Part shown: positions 55,313 to 63,450 of the stretch, in pieces
Layout of the letters: each line of letters begins with the position of its first letter
How positions within the stretch are numbered: position 1 is the first letter of the stretch
Assembly: GCF_007786235.1 (NCBI RefSeq)
Contig: NZ_VNFK01000002.1
Location: 248,001 to 312,000 of the forward strand
From: Paenarthrobacter nitroguajacolicus
GTDB taxonomy: Bacteria > Actinomycetota > Actinomycetes > Actinomycetales > Micrococcaceae
DNA length: 64,000 nucleotides
Reading direction: 5' to 3'
Position numbers and translations under genes: made by a program
Notes under the pieces: model-generated
The model's database searches: none
What the model was told of the DNA's origin: nothing
What the model saw: the letters and a program-made list of their open reading frames with translations, nothing else

Positions 55313-56033
55313 GGTGATCCACGGCGCCGTTGTGCCGGTGTACAAAGGTGAGGAGGTTATGCCAGGGACCGTTTGCCTCAACCGTCCAGGTACGGGGGAC
55401 GGCTGCCTGCAGTTCGGCCGGCGTGTGACTGCGTTTGATCGATACAAGGCCATCGCCGCAGATGTAGGATCCCAAGCCCAGGGGCCAAAAGCCGCACAGG
55501 AACAGCAGGTACGCCACATTGCTGCGCCTGAGGTCGTTGTGGAGTACCAGTCCCCGGCTGAGGATTTCGGAGTCGTGCAGGACGGTGGCGAGGTGACCGT
55601 CGTCGAGGTGGTGGAGGATGTGGTTGGACATCACGATGTCGAACGTCTCGCCCTCCGCTACAAGCTCGGAGCTGTGGGCTTTCCGATAGGTGACGCCCTC
55701 CACGCGAGGTGATTGCGCGGCAAAGGCATACGCCCTCTCATCCGGGTCGATCGCCGTAACCGCCAGGCTGAAGCCGTCCTGCTGAGCCCAACGCGCAAGG
55801 CTCCGGGCGACGTCCCCGCCGCCACATCCGATGTCCAGCAATGACAACCCGCCCCGTTCGGACAGCAACGGCCGTATCCGGCGCCTGTAGGTCCTGTGCC
55901 AGCCCGAAAGAAGGCTGTTGACCACGGGGAACCGCGCATAGGTCCTGGTGAGGCGTACAGGATCACAATCGGCCCTGTCCATGTCCTCCACGGAGTGCAG
56001 ATCCCTCTGACGGAGGGATCCCCATGGGCTCAC
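55305..56033 (-). CDS. Class I SAM-dependent methyltransferase of the type III PKS operon
   Basis: Methyltransferase, 242 residues. SAM motif LLDIGCGGGDVARSLARW, acidic AIDPDERAYAFA (motif II), and SNHILHHLDDGHLATVL (motif IV/post-I region). The GTG at 56033 overlaps the polyketide synthase stop by 4 nt (GTGA), so it is the most likely start; the frame is open to 56102. It probably methylates the polyketide product or an intermediate. It has a Rossmann fold, unlike the membrane-type methyltransferases of the alkylresorcinol operons in Streptomyces and Bacillus. Confidence 0.88.
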   Translation of the reverse strand: MSPWGSLRQRDLHSVEDMDRADCDPVRLTRTYARFPVVNSLLSGWHRTYRRRIRPLLSERGGLSLLDIGCGGGDVARSLARWAQQDGFSLAVTAIDPDERAYAFAAQSPRVEGVTYRKAHSSELVAEGETFDIVMSNHILHHLDDGHLATVLHDSEILSRGLVLHNDLRRSNVAYLLFLCGFWPLGLGSYICGDGLVSIKRSHTPAELQAAVPRTWTVEANGPWHNLLTFVHRHNGAVDHHA

Positions 56034-57166
56034 AGGGCGGGGGAGACCAGCGTAAAGAGGCCCGTCTCCACGGTCAGCCCGGGCCCGAACGCCATGGAGC
56101 AAATGCGTTCCTCACGTTCACCGGCCGTCTGCCCCAACATGTACTTCAGCACGAACAGCACGGTGGCGCTGCTCATGTTGCCGTACTCCCTGAGGGTCTC
56201 CCGCGCTGGAACCAGCTGCTCCTGCGTCAACTCCAGCTTGGACTCAACCTTGTCCAGGATGCTCCGGCCGCCCGGGTGGATTGCCCAGTGCGTAATGTCC
56301 TTATACGGAAGTGCTGCCAGCTGTGGTTCCTTGGCCAGAAGAGGCTCAAGTGCCCCCGTGATGTGTTCCTCAATGATGTGGGGAACATACGAGCCCAGGA
56401 CCATTTCGAAACCTTCGTCGCCTATGTTCCATGCCATGGCTTCCTCACCCACAGGCGTCAGGACGGTTTCAAAGTGGTCCAGCCTGATCACCGGGTCCGG
56501 ACCCTCCGGTTCACGTGCCGTGACGACGGCGGCTGCCGCACCGTCGCCGAAGATGGCGGAACCCATGATCGTGTCGGGGTCGTTCGATGTCCTGACGTGA
56601 AGCGAGCAGAGCTCGACGCAGATCACCAGGACCACCGCTTCCGGATCGGCCTGGCAGAACTGCTTCGCGGCTTTCAGGGCAGGAAACGCGGCGTAGCAGC
56701 CCATGAACCCGAGGTGATAACGCTGGACGGCAGGGTTCAGCCCCAGGGCCCTGACCACTTTGTAGTCCGGACCCGGGTTGAAGAACCCTGTGCAAGAAAC
56801 GGTGATGACATGGGTGATGTCGTCGAGGTCGATACCTGATGCCCGGGCTACTGCCGTCTTCCCTGCCTCGACGAACAGCTTGGTAGCCTCGGTGGCAAAG
56901 ATTTCGTTGCGTACCTTGGTGCTGGGACTCAGCACCATGTTGGTTTCTGGATCGAAGAACTTCGGGTTCTCGGGATGGGCGTCAAGACTGAGTTCTTCGA
57001 CGGCGGTAAAGCGGGTGTCGATGGCTGCCGAATCAAAGCAGGTGGTGACCAGCCGTGTCCCCAGCCGTGTCAGGCCTGGTTGGGAGGCAAAAACTTCACG
57101 AGCCTGCTGCTGGACGAGGATGGTTGGCGGAACTGCGGTTTCAAGGGACCTCATGTATACCGGCAT
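56030..57166 (-). CDS. Type III polyketide synthase (chalcone/stilbene synthase family)
   Basis: Homodimeric ketosynthase that extends an acyl-CoA with malonyl-CoA units and cyclises the chain into a pyrone, resorcinol or quinone precursor. 378 residues. The catalytic triad is Cys157 in LGFMGCYAAFPAL, His297 in HWAIHPGGRSILDK and Asn330 in EYGNMSSATVLF. Residues MGSAIFGDGAAAAVV and the C-terminal GFGPG-like AFGPGLTVE are family marks. It is the first gene of a three-gene operon with methyltransferase and monooxygenase, and it is divergent from the UvrA-like gene across a region with a palindrome. Long-chain starters are plausible but unproven. Confidence 0.94.
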   Translation of the reverse strand: MPVYMRSLETAVPPTILVQQQAREVFASQPGLTRLGTRLVTTCFDSAAIDTRFTAVEELSLDAHPENPKFFDPETNMVLSPSTKVRNEIFATEATKLFVEAGKTAVARASGIDLDDITHVITVSCTGFFNPGPDYKVVRALGLNPAVQRYHLGFMGCYAAFPALKAAKQFCQADPEAVVLVICVELCSLHVRTSNDPDTIMGSAIFGDGAAAAVVTAREPEGPDPVIRLDHFETVLTPVGEEAMAWNIGDEGFEMVLGSYVPHIIEEHITGALEPLLAKEPQLAALPYKDITHWAIHPGGRSILDKVESKLELTQEQLVPARETLREYGNMSSATVLFVLKYMLGQTAGEREERICSMAFGPGLTVETGLFTLVSPAL

Positions 57167-57218
57167 GCTTCATTCTTAGTGAGTAAAGCTGGGAAGACAA
57201 TGGCAGAATCGATCGTAC

Positions 57219-57234
57219 TGACCGAGGTTGGTCA
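57219..57234. promoter_or_regulatory. Palindromic operator candidate between the PKS operon and uvrA-like gene
   Basis: TGACC GAGGTT GGTCA: perfect 5-bp half-sites with a 6-bp spacer, in the 131-bp divergent intergenic region. The form fits a TetR/MarR-type dimer. No regulator gene is adjacent. Confidence 0.45.
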
Positions 57235-57297
57235 ATGAGAGCCAGGCGACGCCGACGGGGGACTGCTGGGCAGCGCCGCCTAACAGATGGAGAAATG

Positions 57298-59691
57298 ATG
57301 ACTATTGCTGCGAGCACTGACACGCAATCTCCTGCGTCGCACGTTGCCGATACCCACGACCTGATCCGCGTCCAGGGTGCACGCGAAAACAACTTGAAGG
57401 ACGTCAGCATTGAGATCCCGAAGCGCCGGTTGACGGTCTTCACGGGTGTATCCGGATCCGGTAAGAGTTCGCTGGTCTTCGCCACTATCGCTGCAGAGTC
57501 GCAGCGCATGATCAACGAAACCTACAGTGCCTTTGTCCAAGGTTTCATGCCCTCCCTGGCGCGGCCGGATGTGGACGTGCTTGAAGGATTGACCACAGCG
57601 ATCATCGTGGACCAGGAGCGGATGGGCTCCAACCCGCGTTCAACGGTGGGCACCGCCACCGATGCCAACGCGATGCTGCGGATCCTGTTCAGCCGCCTAG
57701 GCCACCCCCACATCGGTTCGCCAAATGCGTACTCATTCAATGTCCCCACGGTGAAGGCGAGCGGGGCCATCACCGTGGAGCGCGGGGAGGGAAAGACCAA
57801 GACGGAGAAGGCAAGCTTCAACCGGCTGGGCGGCATGTGTTCCCGCTGTGAAGGCATGGGTTCGGTCAACGACTTTGACCTCACGGCCCTCTACGACGAC
57901 ACCAAGTCCCTCAGCGAAGGGGCCCTCACCATTCCGGGCTACACCATGGACGGCTGGTACGGGCGGATTTTCAGCGGATCCGGTTTCTTCAACATGGACA
58001 AACCCATCGCGAAATTCACCAAAAAAGAGCTTCACGACCTCCTGTACCGGGAGCCGACCAAGATCAAGGTGGAGGGCATCAACCTCACCTACGAAGGCGT
58101 GATCCCCAAGATCCAGAAATCGATGCTCAGCAAGGATGTGGACGCCTTGCAGCCACACATCCGCGCCTTCGTGGAGCGGGCCATCACCTTCACCACGTGC
58201 CCGGAGTGCGAAGGCACCAGGCTGAGCCCGGAAGCCCGGTCCTCCAAGATCAAAGGCAAGAGCATCGCGGATGTTTGCACCATGCAGATCAGCGACCTTG
58301 CTGAATGGATCCGCGACCTGGATGAGCCCTCCGTTGCTCCGCTGTTGAAAGGACTCCAGCACCTCCTGGATTCCTTCGCCGAGATCGGTTTGGGCTACCT
58401 TTCCCTGGACCGGCCGGCCGGCACGTTGTCCGGGGGAGAGGCACAGCGGACCAAGATGATCCGCCACCTCGGTTCTTCCCTGACGGACATCACCTATGTC
58501 TTTGATGAACCGACCATCGGCCTGCACCCCCACGACATCGAGCGCATGAACCAGCTCCTGCTGCAGTTGCGCGACAAAGGCAATACCGTGCTTGTGGTGG
58601 AGCATAAGCCGGAAACGATCGCGATCGCGGACCATGTAGTCGACCTCGGTCCAGGCGCTGGTACCGGCGGTGGAACCGTATGCTACGAAGGCGAATTGGA
58701 GGGCCTGCGGGGGAGCGACACCATCACAGGGCGGCACCTCGACGACCGAGCCGCCATCAAGGAGAACGTTCGCTCCGCGTCCGGCAATCTGGAGATCCGG
58801 GGCGCGTCAACCAACAACCTCAAGAATGTGGACGTCGATATTCCTCTTGGTGTCCTCTGCGTCCTGACGGGCGTGGCCGGTTCAGGAAAGAGCTCGCTGA
58901 TCCACGGTTCAGTAGCTAAGCGTGACGGGGTCCTGGTAATCGATCAGGGCGCTATTCGAGGTTCCCGCCGAAGCAACCCGGCCACGTACACGGGACTCCT
59001 TGAGCCGATTCGCAAGGCGTTTGCCAAAGCCAACGGGGTGAAGCCGGCATTGTTCAGTTCCAACTCCGAAGGCGCCTGCCCCACGTGTAACGGCGCCGGG
59101 GTGATCTATACGGATCTGGGTGTCATGGCCACGGTGGAGTCCACTTGTGAAGAGTGTGACGGAAAGCGCTTTCAGGCCTCTGTGCTGGAGTACAAACTCG
59201 GGGATCGCAATATTGCAGAAGTGCTTGCAATGTCCGTGGACGAAGCTGAGGGATTCTTCAGCGAGGGAGAGGCCCGGACCCCTGCGGCCCACAAAATCCT
59301 GGACCGCCTGGCGGACGTCGGCCTGGGTTACCTGACTCTCGGCCAGCCGCTCACCACGTTGTCCGGCGGTGAGCGCCAGAGACTCAAGCTGGCCACTCAG
59401 ATGTCCGAAAAGGGCGATATCTACATCCTGGACGAACCCACCACGGGCCTGCACCTTGCCGATGTCCAAAATCTTCTGGGGATGCTGGACCGCCTGGTGG
59501 CTTCAGGAAAATCGGTCATCGTGATCGAACATCACCAGGCCGTCATGGCGCATGCCGACTGGATCATCGACCTTGGTCCGGGCGCTGGTCACGACGGCGG
59601 CAAGATCGTTTTTGCTGGAACGCCCGCAGAGCTTGTGGCCGAGAAGTCGACGCTGACAGGCAAACATCTGGCTGCTTACGTCGCGAAGTAA
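57298..59691 (+). CDS. Short UvrA-like ABC ATPase (UvrA2/DrrC type)
   Basis: Class II ABC ATPase related to excinuclease subunit UvrA, 797 residues versus about 950 for UvrA. Two ABC modules are present: Walker A GVSGSGKSS and GVAGSGKSS, signatures LSGGEAQR and LSGGERQRLKL, Walker B YVFDEPTIGLHPHD and YILDEPTTGLHLAD, and zinc-finger cysteines in CSRCEGMG, CPECEGTR and CPTCNGAG/CEECDGKRF. The UvrB-binding insertion in the first module appears to be missing, as in UvrA-like drug-tolerance proteins. GGAG 5 nt upstream fixes ATG 57298; the frame is open to 57235. It may protect against a DNA-binding compound. Confidence 0.9.
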   Translation: MTIAASTDTQSPASHVADTHDLIRVQGARENNLKDVSIEIPKRRLTVFTGVSGSGKSSLVFATIAAESQRMINETYSAFVQGFMPSLARPDVDVLEGLTTAIIVDQERMGSNPRSTVGTATDANAMLRILFSRLGHPHIGSPNAYSFNVPTVKASGAITVERGEGKTKTEKASFNRLGGMCSRCEGMGSVNDFDLTALYDDTKSLSEGALTIPGYTMDGWYGRIFSGSGFFNMDKPIAKFTKKELHDLLYREPTKIKVEGINLTYEGVIPKIQKSMLSKDVDALQPHIRAFVERAITFTTCPECEGTRLSPEARSSKIKGKSIADVCTMQISDLAEWIRDLDEPSVAPLLKGLQHLLDSFAEIGLGYLSLDRPAGTLSGGEAQRTKMIRHLGSSLTDITYVFDEPTIGLHPHDIERMNQLLLQLRDKGNTVLVVEHKPETIAIADHVVDLGPGAGTGGGTVCYEGELEGLRGSDTITGRHLDDRAAIKENVRSASGNLEIRGASTNNLKNVDVDIPLGVLCVLTGVAGSGKSSLIHGSVAKRDGVLVIDQGAIRGSRRSNPATYTGLLEPIRKAFAKANGVKPALFSSNSEGACPTCNGAGVIYTDLGVMATVESTCEECDGKRFQASVLEYKLGDRNIAEVLAMSVDEAEGFFSEGEARTPAAHKILDRLADVGLGYLTLGQPLTTLSGGERQRLKLATQMSEKGDIYILDEPTTGLHLADVQNLLGMLDRLVASGKSVIVIEHHQAVMAHADWIIDLGPGAGHDGGKIVFAGTPAELVAEKSTLTGKHLAAYVAK

Positions 59692-59705
59692 AACGTGCCG
59701 CTGAG

Positions 59706-59737
59706 AGTGGTCGTTTCAGGGTGCAGGGACGACCACT
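59706..59737 (+). terminator. Hairpin after the uvrA-like gene
   Basis: Perfect 9-bp inverted repeat AGTGGTCGT / ACGACCACT with a 14-nt loop, 15 nt past the stop. No T run, so it could also be a 3' stabilising hairpin. Confidence 0.5.
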
Positions 59738-59766
59738 TCCAGCACCTGTCTATAACGCCGATAATC

Positions 59767-59777
59767 TACATTATGTA
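59767..59777. other. AT-rich palindrome in the convergent intergenic gap
   Basis: TACATTATGTA, a perfect 11-nt palindrome in an AT-rich island (about 59750-59790) in GC-rich DNA. It lies between two convergent genes, away from any start. Looks like an operator or -35/-10 remnant; function unknown. Confidence 0.4.
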
Positions 59778-59866
59778 AAGTAAAGTTGGCGAAGCCCTTC
59801 CCGACCGCATAAGTGCGCCCCGCCTGACAGCTACAGACGGGGCAAACTTTCAACAGTCGTCAGGCG

Positions 59867-60295
59867 CTACTGATCCTGCGGCGCACCGGCGATGTTGACC
59901 AGCCAAGCGATACCGAACTTGTCCACGCACATTCCGAAGGCGTCGCCCCAAGGCGCGAGCTCAAGCGGCACGGTGACCGAGCCGCCGTCGATGAGCTTCT
60001 CCCAATACCCACGGAGTTCAGCCTCGTCCGAGGCTTCGCCACTCAGGGACACAGACACGTTGTCCCCAGGGTTGTACTCCATTCCATTAGGTGTGTCAGC
60101 TGCCATGAGGGTCAACCCGCCTGGTGTCTCGAGCATGGAGTGCATGACCTTGTCGGCTTCTGCTGGATCCTGGCTGGCCTGATAATCGCCGAACGTGCTG
60201 ATGTTCAGCTCGCCGCCAAAGACGGACTCGTAGAATGTGATGGCTTCGCGGGCGTTGTCGCGAAACGAGATGTAGGGGTTGAGGCGGGTTGCCAT
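59867..60295 (-). CDS. PhnB-like VOC-superfamily protein
   Basis: Glyoxalase/bleomycin-resistance-fold protein of the PhnB group, 142 residues. It starts RLNPYISFRDNAREAITFYE and contains YYEKVF-equivalent SVFGGEL, LTLMAADTP, VSVSLSGEASDEAEL, and a terminal PWGDAFGMCVDKFGIAW. Proteins of this type bind small hydrophobic or metal-chelated ligands; many have no known function. ATG 60295 has GAGGAG 8 nt upstream. One of three VOC genes in a row. Confidence 0.85.
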   Translation of the reverse strand: MATRLNPYISFRDNAREAITFYESVFGGELNISTFGDYQASQDPAEADKVMHSMLETPGGLTLMAADTPNGMEYNPGDNVSVSLSGEASDEAELRGYWEKLIDGGSVTVPLELAPWGDAFGMCVDKFGIAWLVNIAGAPQDQ

Positions 60296-60384
60296 CGGTC
60301 ATACTCCTCATGGTTGTGTGAAGTGAGCGCACGTCACCGTGCGGTAATGCTAACAGCGCCTCCGGCGCATGTCCCCCAAGACCT

Positions 60385-60840
60385 TCAGCCGCCGTCGTAA
60401 GCCTTTTGAAGGACATTTACGTCAAGTTTGCGCATCTTCAACATGGCCTCCATTGCACGCCGTGAACCTGCCGGATCAGGGCCGTTCAGGAGTCCGGCCA
60501 TTGCCGTGGGGACAATCTGCCACGAAAGTCCATATTTGTCCTTCAGCCACCCGCATTGGCTTTCCACTCCCCCAACCAGCAGTGCGTCCCAGTACCTGTC
60601 CACTTCCTCCTGGGATTCACAATTCACCACCAGGGACACCGCCTCGTTGAACCGGAAGGCCGGCCCACCATTCAACCCCATGAACTGCCGGCCTTCGATC
60701 TCGAATTCAACGGTGAGTGGGTTGCCATCCGGGCCAGGCATGGCCTGTCCCATGGCTGAATTGTCAAAAGTCGATGTGTAGAACTCGGCAGCTTCGGCCG
60801 CTTGGCCGTCAAACCATAAACACGTGGAAATTTTCTGCAT
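60385..60840 (-). CDS. VOC-superfamily protein (PhnB/3-demethylubiquinone-methyltransferase-like)
   Basis: VOC-fold protein, 151 residues. The pattern KISTCLWFDGQAAEAAEFYT, FEIEGRQFMGLNGGP, and LKDKYGLSWQIVP is that of the family often called 3-demethylubiquinone-9 3-methyltransferase by similarity; there is no SAM motif, so methyltransferase activity is unlikely. ATG 60840 has GGAGGAG 8 nt upstream. It lies 89 bp from its VOC neighbour on the same strand. Confidence 0.83.
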   Translation of the reverse strand: MQKISTCLWFDGQAAEAAEFYTSTFDNSAMGQAMPGPDGNPLTVEFEIEGRQFMGLNGGPAFRFNEAVSLVVNCESQEEVDRYWDALLVGGVESQCGWLKDKYGLSWQIVPTAMAGLLNGPDPAGSRRAMEAMLKMRKLDVNVLQKAYDGG

Positions 60841-60981
60841 CTGCCACTCCTCCAACGATGTCCGGAACCGTTAGCCCCCGTTTGAGGCTAGTACTGATGT
60901 TTCGCCCACACAACGCCCGACGGCGAGTACCTCGGACATCGATTACGCCCCCTTGCGCCGGGGTACTGGAGCAAGCCCGGC

Positions 60982-61359
60982 CTACTCCCCCATCGCCCGG
61001 AGGCGGCTGACGAGCCCCACGGTATTGCCTTCGCTGTCTTCTATGAAGGCCATCCATTCTTCCGAATCCGCAGGTCCCAAAGAGTCATCCGTGTGCCCAA
61101 AAATCAGCTGTGGATCGGCGATGATCCTGACACCCCGGCGCCTTAGGGTTGCCACGGTGCCATAGAGGTCACCCACTTCCAGGTAGATGAGCGACGATGG
61201 CGCACCCTTCTCCAGGAGCAGCCGCACTCCCCCGATGTCGAAGAAAAGGAGGCCCGGGGGGTCGAAGAGAGCCCTCGGCTCACTGTCCAACAATGCAGCG
61301 TAGAAAGCAGCCGCCCGCTTCAGGTCTTCCGCATGCTGTGCCACCTGCATCAATCGCAC
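60982..61359 (-). CDS. VOC-superfamily glyoxalase-like protein
   Basis: Third VOC protein, 125 residues, one domain half: VAQHAEDLKRAAAFYAALLD, FFDIGGVRLLLEKG, IYLEVGDLYGTVATLRRRG and FIEDSEGNTVGLVSRL. The frame is open to 61500 but the GTG at 61359 has GGAGG 5 nt upstream and is the best start; an ATG lies three codons later. The metal-ligand His/Glu set of glyoxalase I is only partly present. Substrate unknown. Confidence 0.82.
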   Translation of the reverse strand: MRLMQVAQHAEDLKRAAAFYAALLDSEPRALFDPPGLLFFDIGGVRLLLEKGAPSSLIYLEVGDLYGTVATLRRRGVRIIADPQLIFGHTDDSLGPADSEEWMAFIEDSEGNTVGLVSRLRAMGE

Positions 61360-61474
61360 GGCGTCCTCCAGGGCAGTTTGCTGGTGCACTACTGCCCATA
61401 TCGTGACTGCACCTTGAACCTCACGCAAGAGGCAGGAAAAGGCTGTCGACTTCGCGTGGGACGGGCGCCGCCGA

Positions 61475-61487
61475 TAGTGTCTGAAGT
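61475..61487 (+). promoter_or_regulatory. Leaderless -10 element for the DUF3054 gene
   Basis: TAGTGT at 61475-61480, 7 nt before the ATG at 61488. Confidence 0.42.
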
Positions 61488-61877
61488 ATGTCTTCACCAT
61501 CCAGAACGTGGATCCCCGCGGCTATCGCCGACCTTCTCTTGATTCTTGTCTTCGCTGCGATGGGTCGCGACGCGCACGCCCGCGGAGATATTGTCTCAGG
61601 AGCTTTCGCCACGGCATGGCCGTTCCTGGCCGGCGCAGCAATCGGGTGGGTGGTCCTCCGCACGTGGCGCGCTCCCTGGGCCCTCTGGCCCTCCGGCGTG
61701 GGCATTTGGATCGGCGCAGTTCTGGTGGGAATGCTGCTGAGGGCCGTCACCGGTCAAACCGTGGTGCTGCCATTCGTGCTGGTGGCGTTGATCAGCCTGG
61801 GAGTATTCCTGCTGGGATATCGGGCCGTCGCGGCCTTGATCATCCGCGTCTCGCGCAAACGCCAACGCCGCGTTTGA
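61488..61877 (+). CDS. DUF3054-family membrane protein
   Basis: A 129-residue membrane protein with four predicted helices (about 10-26, 40-58, 68-86, 94-118) and a basic C-tail (RVSRKRQRRV), the layout of the actinobacterial DUF3054 family. The motif FAAMGRDAHARG between helices 1 and 2 is the family's most conserved part. Function unknown. It is divergent from the VOC gene. Confidence 0.82.
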   Translation: MSSPSRTWIPAAIADLLLILVFAAMGRDAHARGDIVSGAFATAWPFLAGAAIGWVVLRTWRAPWALWPSGVGIWIGAVLVGMLLRAVTGQTVVLPFVLVALISLGVFLLGYRAVAALIIRVSRKRQRRV

Positions 61878-61948
61878 TCGGGCTTCAACTCCTGCAGATG
61901 CACTAGGCTGGAATGAGTCCGCAATGATGCTTTTCGGAAAGGCCCCAC

Positions 61949-62227
61949 GTGATCACCGCATTCGTCCTGATCAAGACCGACGCCTCACGCATCCCGGAGA
62001 CCGCAGAACAAATTTCGGCTATCCAAGGCATCAGCGAGGTGTATTCCGTCACCGGCGAATGGGACCTTATCGCAGTGGCCAGGGTCACCAAGCACGACGA
62101 ACTTGCGGATGTGATCGCTGATCGCCTCTCGAAGGTTGACTCTGTGGTGCACACCACCACCCACATCGCCTTCCGCGCGTACTCGCAACACGACCTTGAT
62201 GCCGCGTTCGCTCTCGGTTTCGAATAA
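61949..62227 (+). CDS. Stand-alone Lrp/AsnC ligand-binding (RAM) domain protein
   Basis: A 92-residue protein that is only the RAM (regulation of amino-acid metabolism) domain of Lrp/AsnC regulators, with no helix-turn-helix. Signature: ITAFVLIKTDASRIPETAEQ, GISEVYSVTGEWDLIAVARV, and HTTTHIAFRAYS. Such proteins bind amino acids or sense them by forming dimers and higher oligomers. GTG start with GGAAAGG upstream. It converges with trpD, so a role in amino-acid sensing is possible. Confidence 0.88.
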   Translation: MITAFVLIKTDASRIPETAEQISAIQGISEVYSVTGEWDLIAVARVTKHDELADVIADRLSKVDSVVHTTTHIAFRAYSQHDLDAAFALGFE

Positions 62228-62243
62228 AGAGGAACTTCGGCAA

Positions 62244-63302
62244 TCAGCTTTGGCTAAGCGCCGTCCACTTGGCGAGGACTTCGGCCGCCTTTCCTGAGTC
62301 GATCGATTCCGCTGCACGTTCAAAGGCAGCGCGCATGCGCTCCACCAAGCTTCCCTCCGCGTGAAGATCAAAGGACACCAGCCCGGCGGCGGCATTGAGC
62401 AGGACCGCGTCCCTGACTGGGCCGGTCTTGCCGTTGAGGATTTCGCGGACTACTGCGGCGTTGGCCGCAGCGTCACCTCCACGCAGATCGGCTACCGTGG
62501 ACGGTCCAATTCCGAGCTCAGCAGGAGAAAATACCTGTTCAGTGACGGTTCCGTTCCTGATCTCCCAAACAGTAGACGGTCCCGTGGGTGTCAGTTCATC
62601 CAAGCCGTCGTCACCCCTGAAGACCAGACCACGACTGCCTCGCCTGGCCAGAACTCCAGCAACAAGCGGCGCCATCCGAACATTGGCCACTCCTACAGCG
62701 GACGCCTGCACATGGGCGGGGTTGGTCATTGGCCCGAGAAAATTAAAGGCCGTTGGAACGGCCAACTCCCTTCGCGGGACCGCCGTGTGCCGGAATGAAG
62801 GGTGGAAGACCTGAGCAAAACAGAAGGTGATTCCTGCCACTTCAGCGCTGCGGGCGACCCGTTCGATTGAAAGGTCCAGCCGCACGCCCAGGGCTTCCAG
62901 AACGTCCGCGGAACCGGAAGTCGATGATGCGGCCCTATTGCCGTGCTTAACGACCTTGGCGCCCGCACCGGCAGCCACCAGTGCAGCCATCGTGGAGATG
63001 TTCACGGTGTTGAGGCGATCCCCGCCCGTGCCCACAATGTCCAGCTTCTCGCCCGAGATATCGATTGGGTTCGCATGCTGGACCATGGCCTCCACCAAGC
63101 CCGCGAGCTCTTCAACCGTCTCGCCCTTGGCACGGAGTGCTACCAGAAAGCCTGCAATCTGCGCGGGAGTGGCTTCCCCGGACATGATCGTATTCATGGC
63201 CCACTCTGTGTTGGCCACCGCAAGGTCGTCGCCGTTGATCAGTGCTGAGATGAGCCCTGGCCAAGTGTTGCTGGTTACAGATGCCGATGCCGGAGAAGTC
63301 AC
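62244..63302 (-). CDS. trpD: Anthranilate phosphoribosyltransferase
   Basis: Second enzyme of tryptophan synthesis; joins anthranilate and PRPP. 352 residues. The PRPP site [37 protein letters not shown] and the anthranilate site near [14 protein letters not shown] are clear; the N-terminal helical domain has [23 protein letters not shown] start at 63302 with TAGCAT 6 nt upstream, so probably leaderless. It is separate from the rest of the trp genes, as usual in this group, next to the respiratory ctaE. Confidence 0.96.
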   Translation of the reverse strand: MTSPASASVTSNTWPGLISALINGDDLAVANTEWAMNTIMSGEATPAQIAGFLVALRAKGETVEELAGLVEAMVQHANPIDISGEKLDIVGTGGDRLNTVNISTMAALVAAGAGAKVVKHGNRAASSTSGSADVLEALGVRLDLSIERVARSAEVAGITFCFAQVFHPSFRHTAVPRRELAVPTAFNFLGPMTNPAHVQASAVGVANVRMAPLVAGVLARRGSRGLVFRGDDGLDELTPTGPSTVWEIRNGTVTEQVFSPAELGIGPSTVADLRGGDAAANAAVVREILNGKTGPVRDAVLLNAAAGLVSFDLHAEGSLVERMRAAFERAAESIDSGKAAEVLAKWTALSQS

Positions 63303-63314
63303 TCCCTGATGCTA
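63303..63314 (-). promoter_or_regulatory. Leaderless -10 element for trpD
   Basis: TAGCAT on the minus strand (63314-63309), 6 nt before the GTG. Confidence 0.48.
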
Positions 63315-63438
63315 TCGAGCCAGCCACGCCGATGACCAATGTGAACGCGGCCGGGAACTTTTCCGCGCGATTTCGCGTCTTTGTAGAAAAAGTCTCCCGA
63401 ATCGGTGGTTTGCATTGGGAAGTCTGGACTTTTACAGA

Positions 63439-63450
63439 CATAATGTCCTT
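63439..63450 (+). promoter_or_regulatory. Leaderless promoter for ctaE
   Basis: CATAAT at 63439-63444 with TTGGGA 18 nt upstream (63415-63420), and 6 nt between the -10 and the GTG at 63451. No ribosome-binding site is present. Confidence 0.5.

Noticed and set aside
60856..60941. 9-bp inverted repeat between two VOC genes
   Set aside because: The arms are 68 bp apart with no inner pairing; expected by chance in this amount of DNA.
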